DNA of 64,000 nucleotides from NCBI GenBank assembly GCA_951394405.1, contig OX596344.1, positions 1,860,001 through 1,924,000 on the forward strand, in the 5' to 3' direction. Under the pieces are notes generated by a model. It saw only the letters and a program-made list of their open reading frames with translations, ran no database searches and had not been told where the DNA came from. Below are positions 1 through 17,525 of this stretch, piece by piece. Both the position numbers and the translations under genes were made by a program. Positions within the stretch are counted from its first letter, which is position 1, and each line of letters begins with the position of its first letter. The stretch comes from Coprinellus micaceus (lineage: Eukaryota; Basidiomycota; Agaricomycetes; Agaricales; Psathyrellaceae).

Positions 1-1904
1 GAGGCTGGCTCTTCCTCTGCGTCCTCATCGGCCTCTTCCGAGTCATCCGCTTCGTCGTCGTCGTTCTTGTCCTCACTCTCATCCCGACTCTGTTGGACTT
101 CACCAGGAGTGGCCGCCCACGTCTTCTCCTCATCCGCATAGAAATCGTCAAAGACCTCGTCATCGAGGGCTTGGTCTTCCTTCTGATTGGTGCGCTTCTT
201 GGCTTTAACGGGGCTCTCGTTCTCGTCATCTGCATCGCCGTCGCTCTTGTCGGAGCCAGGGGAAGAAGGCTCCACACGGACTTGGGACGCAGCGGTGCGG
301 GGATTGTTCTCGTCGCCGGCCTCACCGTCGCTGGACTCCCCCGATCCTTCAGTCCCGTCCTCCTCCCCACCATCCTCGTCCTCAACGTCAGCACCGTCCT
401 CGTCCGTGGAAGGTGCCCAGAGTTCGATGAGTGCTTTGGCCATCGCCAGCTTCTCTTCATATGTCGGTCGTGTCAATGGCTTCGGCTTCGGACCAGCGTT
501 CTCATTGCTGGCGGCGGCACAGGCGGGAGGGGCGATAACGCGAGGGGCAGGGGGAGTGGGTTGTCGCTGGGTAGCCATCTTTCGAACGTAGTCGTCGTAC
601 GGACTTTGCTTCGCTGGGCCAAACTTGTTCTCCGGGTCGTCCATATCGACGCAGCGCACGCGGGCTGCCACCGTCTTGAACACGTCGGGTGGCGCGATCT
701 CCTTCACCCTCTCCAACAGCTTCTCGATACCCTTCTCGTCCTCCTCCAGATCGTCGTTCTCGATCATGAGCTTACCCCAGGTGAACGCTTGCCTCGTTTG
801 CACTCGTTCGAGTTCCTTGTTCATGAGCTCGGCCTCGTGCGCGAGTTCGTGGACGTGGTCTGCGAGCCATTCGGAGGTAGGGAGATTGGTGGAAGGGTGG
901 ATGTCGGGGTTGGGGAGGGGATCGCCGTTCTCGTCAAAGTCCACGTCGTCGTCCTCGGGCAGCGTGCAGAACTTGGCCTCGGGAGACCCTGGAGCTGCCT
1001 CATCCGCCTTCTGATGCATCTCGACTCCCTCCCAGTACTGCGCCTTCCCATTGTCCTCCACAAGCCTCAACTTCTTGCCCTCGCGCAACGCCGGAAAGCC
1101 CAACCGACGCTTGATGTACCGGCTTCCAGCGGGCTTGAAGATAATCCACTCCCTCCTCTTTTTGTCGCCCTCGCGCAGAACAGATTCTTCATCGGAAAGA
1201 ACCGAAGGATCCCTGTCCGTCTCTGGCGCCTTGAGATCAGGGAAAGGCGCGCGGGGCGTGGGTCGGGTGTACTCCTCGGTATCGGTGTCCCACTCGTTCT
1301 CCTGGTAGTACCCGACCTCCTCCCATTCGGTGGGTCGCCGGAATCGCGCCTCGTGGACCGGGGGCCGCCAGGAGCCCCAGAACGGATTGTAGCGGCCCTT
1401 CGACTCGATAAGCCGGTACTTGGCGTTGTACGGGACGGGGACTAGGTGGGTAGGGACAGGGGGGACAGCGTTTTTGTCGTTCTCGTCGCTCTCGTTGAAG
1501 GCTGCTATATTGGGGGTCGGTTCAGGTGGGGGTGGGGACATCAAGTCGCCCAATACGTTGCGCTTGGCCATGCTGCCGGTGGGAGGGCGTCTGAAGGGAG
1601 CGGATGAGGGGCCTTTGCTGCTGCTGGCGGCGCTGACGGGTACTGGAGGAGCGGTCGGGGCATCGGGGATCAGTTTCGAGGCCTGGCGCGTGCTGCGACG
1701 AGGGACAGTGGGGGGCTGCTCCTGGACTTGGTTTTCGAGGATCTTGGACCCATCTTGGTGTTGATCTACGAGGTCGTTAAGGGCGACCATGCTCGGGAAC
1801 GGGACTGGGTTGGTGTTGAAGCTGTAGGGAGAAGCTGGTCGGGAGGCGGAGGGGGGGATAGCGTGGGCTGCAGCGCGTTGGGAGTTGCGCGTCGTTCGGG
1901 CCAT
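1..1904 (-). CDS. Hypothetical acidic nuclear-type protein (3' end off the window)
   Basis: Open frame read leftwards from ATG 1904-1902 to the window edge without a stop, at least 634 codons and no intron needed. The product starts basic and Ser/Pro/Ala-rich (MARTTRNSQRAAAHAIPPSA). It continues through a central part with aromatic and charged blocks (YNPFWGSWRPPVHEARF, then REWIIFKPAGSRYIKRR) and a coiled-coil-like stretch around residues 340-400. It ends, as far as visible, in a long Glu/Asp/Ser tail. I recognise no catalytic domain. The basic head plus acidic tail suggests a nuclear or chromatin-associated protein, but that is inference from composition only. A TATA-like element lies about 210 bases upstream of the ATG. 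The long plus-strand frame overlapping it is an antisense shadow of the acidic codons. Confidence 0.7.
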   Translation of the reverse strand, partial: MARTTRNSQRAAAHAIPPSASRPASPYSFNTNPVPFPSMVALNDLVDQHQDGSKILENQVQEQPPTVPRRSTRQASKLIPDAPTAPPVPVSAASSSKGPSSAPFRRPPTGSMAKRNVLGDLMSPPPPEPTPNIAAFNESDENDKNAVPPVPTHLVPVPYNAKYRLIESKGRYNPFWGSWRPPVHEARFRRPTEWEEVGYYQENEWDTDTEEYTRPTPRAPFPDLKAPETDRDPSVLSDEESVLREGDKKRREWIIFKPAGSRYIKRRLGFPALREGKKLRLVEDNGKAQYWEGVEMHQKADEAAPGSPEAKFCTLPEDDDVDFDENGDPLPNPDIHPSTNLPTSEWLADHVHELAHEAELMNKELERVQTRQAFTWGKLMIENDDLEEDEKGIEKLLERVKEIAPPDVFKTVAARVRCVDMDDPENKFGPAKQSPYDDYVRKMATQRQPTPPAPRVIAPPACAAASNENAGPKPKPLTRPTYEEKLAMAKALIELWAPSTDEDGADVEDEDGGEEDGTEGSGESSDGEAGDENNPRTAASQVRVEPSSPGSDKSDGDADDENESPVKAKKRTNQKEDQALDDEVFDDFYADEEKTWAATPGEVQQSRDESEDKNDDDEADDSEEADEDAEEEPA

Positions 1905-3516
1905 GTTGTATTTCTACGGCGAGTCAGCACACCTGTAGATCGCCCAGAAATGCAACAACGCACCGGAATACCACAAATATACTCTCTGATAGTTGTAATA
2001 GGTCGATATGAGCGGGCAGGGGTCAAAGTCGATGGGAGCTAGGGGCTCAACCGTCGAGATGGTGGTGGAAGGAAAGAAAGAAGGGTTCGATGGGCGTTGT
2101 GATGGGGTTCGCTCTTTTATAGGTCGCTTGTGGGTGTCTTCTCGCTGTCCCAGGGGGTAGTGACCCCGTTTTCCTCAGCAACGACCAGCCACGAGCACTG
2201 GGAACCAGCGAGCGAAGGACAATGACTTCCTGCGTCATTTCCCCATTTGGACTCGCGGAGGTGAAGCACGTGAGCGCGTTGACCCCTAATCTCGGGCTTA
2301 AGTTAGCGAGCTCATCGACAGACGCCGCGATGGGGGCGCCCTGAACATGACGTCGACGAACACTATGTACCCGAATAGACGAGACAGTTTAGCTTCTCTA
2401 CCCACTGGAAACTACTTATCCACAACATTATCCCCCGGTCTGAGCTCGACGATCGGGCTGACTGCGAACGGCGTCGGCAACTTGGTTGCTCATCATCATC
2501 AACGTTGACCACCACCTGACCGACGACGATGAGCGGCGTATCTGTCAGAGATCAAGCAACCTTCCCCAACCGGATCCGCAGGATTTCCCTCCACAACGGT
2601 ATGGCGTATCCATACCTCCCCGGCCCCCAAGTAGTAGGGACCGTAGGGTTGCCCTTGTGGATATTCCCTGCAGGGAGAGGGAGACGGGAGTGTCGGGGAA
2701 ATTGGTACGGGCAAATCCAAGGCAAATCTCAATCAGGTGGATAGGAAGGCCGGAGAGAACTTCGCCACAAGCAGGGCACCGGTAATTCGGGAGGAGGTGG
2801 ATTTCCTCGCAGGCGGCCGAAAACCCAATGCCAACCTAACTACCTCGCTGAGGAGGATGGAAAATATTCGCGACCGGTACCAAGCCAAGTCACAATGTGT
2901 GCTCGTACATCTAGTGCAGCTCTAAGTGCTTCGTGTAGACTGTGTAGTATGATAGGTAGGGAGCTGGTTGCAAGGAACTTCTGGCTGAAATCAGCGCATG
3001 GGCCGAGGTCGAACACAGGGATAGCACTAAAACTTAAAAACCATTGCACGCGCTTGGCTCCAAACTAGTAAAGGGAACAACCGAAGTGCGTCCAATGAGT
3101 GTGTATGCCTTCTTCGGCGATGGCCAGGGGATTTTACATCTACCAGACTGCGCTTGGTAAGACAACACTGGAGAATAGGCGCCCAAGTCAGGGAGGGAGA
3201 GAGTTGGGCCGTGATGATGGTGACCGTACGGAGTATACCTTGGCCACAGATCGGACAACTGGCTACGGGCAATGTCTCTGGGCGGACAACTAAGCAAGAC
3301 CTTGAATTGTTATGGATAGCGAGGAAGTTCAGAGCTCCAAGACTAGTGATACAGCGTACAGTATAGAGATGCGAGGGAAAGTGGTGAAAGAGTGGGGTCG
3401 TGAGGTGGGGAACTTGAATGGAAACGCAAACATAACGGGTTCCAACGTGGATGGACTGGGAGAACATTTAGCGAAGAGAACACATAGAATAGACGAATAA
3501 TAATGATAGTATGGTC
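1905..3516. other. Intergenic region between the acidic-protein gene and the JmjC gene
   Basis: About 1.6 kb holding the promoter side of the leftward gene and the 3' flank of the JmjC gene. A CACGTG palindrome lies near 2268. The open frames in 2500-3500 are short, have no splice-compatible partners and show no recognisable motif. I see no gene here. Confidence 0.5.
2115..2121 (-). promoter_or_regulatory. Putative TATA box of the acidic-protein gene
   Basis: TATAAAA on the minus strand, about 210 bases upstream of the ATG at 1904. Spacing would give a 5' leader of roughly 180 bases. Sequence match only. Confidence 0.35.
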
Positions 3517-11462
<7,946 letters not shown>

Positions 11463-12412
11463 ATGCTCCCTGAATTCGACGACTACGAATCGGGTGAGTG
11501 CTCCGCCGCGCGCTCGCTCCCTTCATCGGACCCGATCTAACCCTGGCTCGCCCCTAGGCTCTCGTGGCATCACTCTCCAAACTAATCTAGGCAACGACCG
11601 ATACAACATGTCTGGTAAGACCCCAACTCTCCGCTATTGTCTGAGTAAACGCGAGCTCATCGTAAACGACAGAGAACAACAGCGACAACAACGGGTATGA
11701 CTGGGCGAACTATGACACCTCATCGTCGGCGTCAGGGTCCCCATACATTGGGATCCCTTCGGAAGGGGGCTTCAGTTTCACCCCTTCAACCCCCACCATC
11801 TCGATTACGGGCAGCTCACCAAGATCAGAAAGCGGAGGTATGTATTGCGAAAGAATTATACACCACTTGCGTTCTCACTCCTCACCAGTTCTGACGCCGC
11901 CGTCACACGAATACTCGAATGGGTTTTCGTTCTCCCACTGCTACTCCAGCGACGCTCCTTCGCAACACTGGTCTACGAATCCCTCATCTCGGTCCCACTC
12001 GCACTCCCCCTCTCCATCGCCCTCCAGCTTCGAGCTCTACGACAGGAAGCCTTCACTGTCGCGGTCGCGAGACCCGTCGCCATCTTCAGTGGAACTCGGG
12101 GAGAAGGTCGACAGGCGCCGCTTCCCCTGTCTCATCCTTGGGTGCGACAGGAAGTTCACCAGCCAGTACACTTTGAAGGTGCACATGGAGGCACACAAAC
12201 CTAAGCCCAAAGTCACTTTCCAGTGCACGGAGGGCTGTTCGGAACGGTTCTCTAGGCAGCACGACCGACTGCGACACGAGGTCGCTAAGCACGGGAAGAT
12301 TTGCGAGTTCAGTTGCGAAGAATGCCACAGGTTCTTCTCTTCAAGAAAAACCTTGGGCAACCACAAGTGTCCAATCACACAGGGCAGTACTCGATGGGTT
12401 AGCACTAGCTGA
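11463..12412 (+). CDS. C2H2 zinc-finger protein, probable transcription factor
   Basis: Four exons: 11463-11493, 11558-11614, 11673-11837, 11889-12412; 258 residues. The N-terminal two thirds is Ser/Pro/Asn-rich and probably disordered, with runs of His-Ser and Pro-Ser near residues 110-150. Three zinc fingers end the protein: FPCLILGCDRKF...H...H, FQCTEGCSERF...H...H, and FSCEECHRFF...H...C. The first two use a CxxxxC spacing and the last is C2HC-like. By family knowledge such proteins bind DNA in the nucleus; the target is unknown. The start was chosen at 11463 because the first exon splices in frame and no better upstream ATG does. Confidence 0.85.
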
Positions 12413-13479
12413 GCTGGTCTCTGGCTGTCTACCTCTCGAGAGCGACCCCTTTTGTTCCCTGTGATTGCTTATGACACCTTGTACAACTTTCGTTTAGCTC
12501 TGCATGCACCCCACCTCCTGTTGTCTTTTCTCCTCGGTCCATACCCAGACAGTTCTTCGCCTTCGTCCCTGATTTATTCACCGTTCGTTCTTCCGTGGAT
12601 CCTTTGGCAGTACGCATTTTGCATGGACATCCCTTTCTTTCTCGCATCGGATGTGGCCGGACATGACACAACAAAAGGACGCTCTGATATATGGACGTTA
12701 TCTTGTACCACTTACCGGAAATTTGAAGTACCCTACTAAGTAACCAATTGTAAATACACACAACATAGTAATAGCTGAAAGCATCGTTCTCTGCTTTGCA
12801 AACCCTAGCACCCGATAGAATGGTAAACTGCGAGATCCCTGTCCGAGCAACTGAGACTCCGAAGTCGGTGCAATTTTCTGATTATCACAATACGAGTAGA
12901 GCGAGACGGCTATGGTGGAGGTGAACCGTAACCGTGGGGAATGGGTATCACTCGGACAGCGCTCGGAAGAATGTTACCTGTTGGAGTCAAAGTCCCTTTC
13001 ATAGGCAAGATCGTTATACCTCTGGTTTCTCAAATTAATCACTGGCTGACTTTCATTCTTACCCCTATGGAGCGCTGCTCAGTCCAAGCACCAGTAGGCG
13101 TATATGGATCGTGATCGCAGGCTATTTCAGATCCACATTTGTTGGGGGTGTTGGGCAAGGGCACGGGGAGCCGCAAAATCACAGCGCATTGTCACGGCCG
13201 TCTCCTCACGCGGACAGGGGAAAAGTTTAATTTCAGAGGGCTCGTGGAGGGATTCCAACGCAATTCCGAATATTCTGCACCCTCGCAGATCCCTATTTTG
13301 CTGTATTTTGATGTATTTGAGCTGCGGGGTGTCAGTACTTCAGTGCCAAGGGCTTCGGAAGGCATTCGGCGGCCGTGCGCCTGGATCAGGCCCTGACGTC
13401 TGCTGTAGCGCTTGTATACCGACATCATCATCGCACAGCGCTTACCACTCTCAGGCTCAACAGCTTGCACAGTCATACC
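12413..13479. other. Intergenic region
   Basis: About 1.07 kb between the zinc-finger gene and the DEUBAD gene, both on the plus strand. It should hold the 3' end of the first and the promoter of the second. Open frames are short and lack recognisable motifs. Confidence 0.5.
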
Positions 13480-14909
13480 ATGTCAGAGCATCAACCACGT
13501 CTTCGTCGTTCAACAAGACAAGCTGCCAAAGTACCGACAGCAACCGTCGCTCCAGCCCCAGGTGCTGCGAACTCTGCGACAGGGAACGACTCATCGCCTC
13601 TCAGCAAGGCAAAGCGCAGGGGCCAAGTGCTGGTAGATCAAGAACAGTGGACTAAATCTCTACTGCAGAACCCGAAAAGTATCCTAACATCCATAGATAT
13701 TTCTGTGCGTCTCTCCTTTTCATCTAGGACTTTACTGGGTATCTGCGATCAAAGAGAACTGCCTCATGATGTTTCGATACTGAAAAAATATCTTTCCCCC
13801 CGTTATCTAGGATGTCCTCAACGCGAGTGTATGGAATATGCTGTCGGAGGAGTCACGCAGTGATCTGAAGCAACTGCTGCCTCCGACCGCTTTCGTTGGC
13901 TACAGGCCGAGACTTGGGCGCGACCATCCTGCAGCTCAAGCTGACATGGATGTCGACCCGGTAGATGGCGCTGGACCCATGACTGGGGAAGTAGATGATC
14001 TGGGTCTGTTCACAGATCCGCACTTCCTGTCCGCTGCGCGAACCTTCCAAGATCATCTGTTCTCCAACTGGCTTTCTGACGCACATCATGAAAAGGTGGC
14101 CAAATTCGAAGCAGACCTGCATAGCGGGTCACTGGCTGTGCGGTGGAAAGACGAACAATGGTTGGAAGATAACCCTCCTATACAACCCGAAGCGGAGTCG
14201 ACCTCTGGTGCCAATAGTTTGGGGCGCACAGCATCCTGGGACCTGACTCTAGCGGGGTAGGCATTCTTTCGATTCATATTGCGAAGAGTTTGGAGGCTAA
14301 ATTCTAGTTAGCGGCGCAACACAAATCAAACTTGCCACTCTAGTCGAGCATGGTATCGTCCGTGTGGGCGATATCCTTGCCTACCGCCGAGCCTTTGCTT
14401 CGAATAATCTCATCATTGAGAAGGATGCCCTCGTGAGTCACGGAGCGTAAACTTTTTCCAAGTATACCGTTAACCTTGAACATTGACACCGCGCTTTATG
14501 TGCCCGTGCGTGTGTGTACGCACCGTGTTACTGTCTTCAGGTGGATTCAATTCATCCGTCGACGCGCGCTGTTACAGCACTAGCCGTTCTAGGAGCGACC
14601 AAGGACTTGCCCGAAGGACTCGTTACCAGGGAAAAAGCAGGAAGTCCCACAGATCCGACTACACTTCGCTCAACGACAATTACCAGCCCCTCTATGCTCG
14701 AGAGCGCCCTACTTGACATGGATGGGCGCCTCGATAAGGGTCATAGACCCAATGGGAATGCGTGGAAGTGTTTCTCGGTATGGAGATGGAGAACAGCGCC
14801 GGGATGTGGTGGCGATGGAGAGGTGGCAAATGGTCGAGGCGGTAGGGAAAATCATGGGACCCTCTTCTACCTCAGAGGGAACCATTACCACGAAGGGCCC
14901 TGTAGGTAA
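13480..14909 (+). CDS. DEUBAD/ASXH-domain protein with C-terminal RAMA-like domain (ASX-like)
   Basis: Four exons: 13480-13704, 13811-14256, 14312-14432, 14541-14909; 386 residues. A basic Ala/Arg/Ser N-terminus (SEHQPRLRRSTRQAAK) precedes an ASXH/DEUBAD domain at about 50-180: WTKSLLQNPKSILTSIDIS, then VWNMLSEESRSDLKQLLPPT, then FLSAARTFQDHLFSNWL. From about 226 to 375 lies a RAMA-like module: IKLATLVEHGIVRVGDILA and, later, NGNAWKCFSVWRW. By family knowledge DEUBAD domains bind and switch on UCH37/BAP1-class deubiquitinases, and RAMA is a putative reader module. The neighbouring convergent gene encodes exactly such a UCH enzyme, so a complex is likely but inferred. The acceptor of exon 3 was set at 14312 because the nearer AG would create a stop. 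A donor-like site overlaps the stop codon, so a further 3' exon is possible. Confidence 0.8.
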
Positions 14910-15463
14910 TGGCATATCCCCGCTTCCCTGACTTGTTCATTCCGTTAACCTTTTTGTACATCACTCCTTCGTCTGTTCCGCTCCCTCCTCTTCTTCCCCC
15001 CTTATCTCTGACCTCACCCCCACCATACCCGTAAGTGATTAACCACATCGAGTATATACTTGCGCTGCGCTCGTATCTGGAGTCTGGAATTGAAGGCTTT
15101 TGATGGGACCGCGGTTGGGCGCTTTCGAGTTGTTCACATCGCAACGGTATGGTTGCTCAGTTCCTCCCATATGGAAGGTAGATCTCCCTGTACCAGTCGC
15201 TGCAAATCATCTTATCACGCGTCCATTGTCCTGGCCCTCTATCGACCAATAATACCCTCAGCTATGATACGGTGCGCGGGCGGTGCACGCCATCCACCGA
15301 GTGGGCTATCAGAGCGGCGTTCTTGCGAGCACAGCATCAATACATTTCCGGCTCGCATTGCTCGTTTGCTTTGTCCTCCCAACACCTCGAGGCCAGCTTT
15401 AACAAGGTTTAAGAATGATGAATGCATATATGCAATTGCTGAAACACGAAACCTCGTCCAGCC
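14910..15463. other. Convergent 3' intergenic region
   Basis: 554 bases separating the tails of the DEUBAD gene (plus) and the UCH gene (minus). The sequence from 14930 to 15020 is pyrimidine-rich on the plus strand. No gene is evident; it should contain both poly(A) sites. Confidence 0.5.
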
Positions 15464-17144
15464 TCATCCCTTCTTTCCAGTGCCCGTTGCTTTTCGTTTC
15501 TTACCGTTTTCGTCGAGGTCAAGTAACGGATGAAGGAGCCCTTCACTGTGCAAATGGGAAATGAACCGCCTGAGGAAGGGTTCATAGTCAAAGGTCCTCT
15601 TGATGTGATCCGTCTACATTCAGAATTAAATTGGACTCTCAAGGTCACCGTGAAACAATAGTTGGTGGCTTACATTGGCAGAACTGCCTTTCGCAATCTC
15701 GTCCTCGACGGCAACCGTGGCGCTCAGGAGACTACGAACGCAGGCTTCCCAAGCAGGTGCGAGTTCTTCTTTCGGCATTCGCATGATCTCCATGTCGCGC
15801 TCCATTCTGCGCGCCGCGAAGTCTCGACGTCTGGGTAACTCGAGTTCCGACAGCGGCCCACCCGCTACAGTGGATGCAAGGAGGGACAGGTCAACCTGTA
15901 ACGAAGTTAACGAGACGCCAGGAAGGGGGTTTTACTCGCACCTGGCCATCCCAACCGTCAGGCATGTTCTTCTCCAAGCTGTTCTTGTCTCGCTGGAGAT
16001 ATAGATATTGGTCACTGGCTTTAACGTATCCGTCGTCGACCAGTGCCAAAAGGTTGAATCGTATGTCACCCCCGTCTTCGCCTGACCCTCCGTACCGCTC
16101 CATCTTCATTCTCAAAGCTGGTCGAACGACATCGATCCACGCTTTCTTCCTTTCCGGCGAGTTCAAGTCATGCGAAGTTGAAGAGCAGGGAAGCTCTCCC
16201 ACTTCTAAGGGGCCAGATTTGAACCCATCGAGCTCCCAGACCTTTCCGTGAGCAGGTATATAGCCAATGAAATGGAATCCTTCTTCGCTCTCTACGGCTG
16301 AGGGAGTTCCTTTGGCTGTCTCTTTACCCTTCTTGGTTCCTTTCTCCTCAACTTTCTGCCTCTTCGTTGGCCGAGGCTTGGAGCTCTCAGCCTCCTCCTT
16401 CTGTTTCTTTTTCTGTGCGTTGAAAGCGCTGATTGCGAGGGAGCTCATCGCTGCTCTCTTATCAGCAGGGCTGAAGGCACAAAGCCGGGTCGGATGCCGT
16501 CATGATGAGTGACTTTGATAATATGGGCGACGCGCACGCACCGTGCCAACGCGTTGTGGGTTTCGCGAAAGAGAGGAATGTTCGTGACCGACAGACCTCT
16601 CATCTGTATTGAAAGTACATGAGCGTATGCTCACCCGAGTAACCGCGTTCAGACGCAAATCAGACGCCAGGATAGTCGTACCAGAGGCGACATTTCTTCC
16701 GTCTCGAGTTTGAACGCTTCGAGTTCTGGACCGACATCAATTCCAGGACAATTCAAGAGAACATTGAGAATGGCATGTGTGGCACAAGAGTCGTCGCTAA
16801 GTTGGTTCGCGAACCAGACCTTCTCGGCTGCAGGATCGTCAAAATCCGCAGGTCGATGTGAATCCTTGTGCCACAGAAAGCAGAGGACGAGGCCGTACGG
16901 TTCGAGATGATCCATTGCCCACGGCTCGATACCGTATACCTCTATGAATTCCACTCCCTTTACGCCGAGGTTCCGGACGAGCGAAGTGAAGACACCTGGC
17001 GGGTGCGTCAGATACCGCTGTCCATTCTGCATGGCGCCCGCACGTACCCGGGTCTGATTCTATGACTGCGAATGGCCCTCCTACAAGATCTACCGGCCCC
17101 TCGTTCCTTGGCCTGCCCACCTCCTGACCTGGATTACCCTCCAT
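15464..17144 (-). CDS. UCH37/BAP1-type ubiquitin C-terminal hydrolase
   Basis: Six exons: 17144-17049 plus base 17048, 16995-16682, 16603-16542, 16470-15942, 15895-15674, 15613-15464; 457 residues. The UCH fold starts at FAVIESDPGVFTSLV. Catalytic residues are Q97 and C103 (in WFANQLSDDSCATHAILN), H224 (in GFHFIGYIP) and D239 (in WELDGF). The 6- and 15-residue spacings match UCH37/BAP1. After MRGLSVTNIPLFRETHN the active-site crossover loop carries a Lys-rich insert of about 40 residues, NLS-like. The C-terminus has the coiled-coil and ULD tail (DYEPFLRRFISHLHSEGLL) by which UCH37 and BAP1 dock DEUBAD partners, ending in a basic KKRK stretch. By family knowledge it removes ubiquitin, from histone H2A (BAP1) or from proteasome/INO80 substrates (UCH37). 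Which branch this is cannot be settled by eye; SCATHA and the nuclear-type signals lean to BAP1. Confidence 0.9.
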
Positions 17145-17525
17145 TGCGGTTGTGCGGAGAAATGTGGGGAAAGAGATCAACACGAGATCCACAAGCGCCG
17201 GTGATGAACAGGTTGGAATTTCCAACTCCGAACCTTGATCCTGAACCCATACCTCCTCGTAGCACAGGGGCACTAGACAGGGGTACTCTGGAGAACTCTG
17301 GGGTGCCTCCCAAGACTTCTCGGGTGCTGAAAACCAGGAACCCGAGCCCCATTATGGTTGTCTCACTGGAAGTCGGACCGCCCAGAGGACGGCGCCAACG
17401 GCAACCCCACATTTCATGAGCGCGCGGAGAAATATCGGGTGGCAGCGATTGCCCGTCAACCGGACCATGGAGGGCTATAAAGCTGGGCTGGTTACAGCCC
17501 ACTTCTTCTGATTCAACCCGCAGTC
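17145..17525. promoter_or_regulatory. Divergent promoter region shared by the UCH and GH5 genes
   Basis: 381 bases between the start codons of the leftward UCH gene and the rightward GH5 gene. The only clear core element is TATAAAG at 17476-17482, which serves GH5. The UCH side shows no TATA box, as expected for a housekeeping-type gene. Confidence 0.5.
17476..17482 (+). promoter_or_regulatory. TATA box of the GH5 gene
   Basis: TATAAAG, 44 bases before the ATG at 17526. Position and sequence fit a core promoter with a very short leader. Confidence 0.55.

Noticed and set aside
93..1445. 450-codon plus-strand open frame
   Set aside because: Exactly antisense, codon for codon, to the acidic-protein gene; GAG/GAC-rich codons on one strand give stop-free Leu/Val/Arg frames on the other. 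The minus strand has the better protein composition and start.
11463..17144. Zinc-finger gene as third member of the UCH/DEUBAD unit
   Set aside because: It lies 1.07 kb upstream with its own promoter space, and nothing in its fingers ties it to deubiquitinases; simple proximity is not enough.
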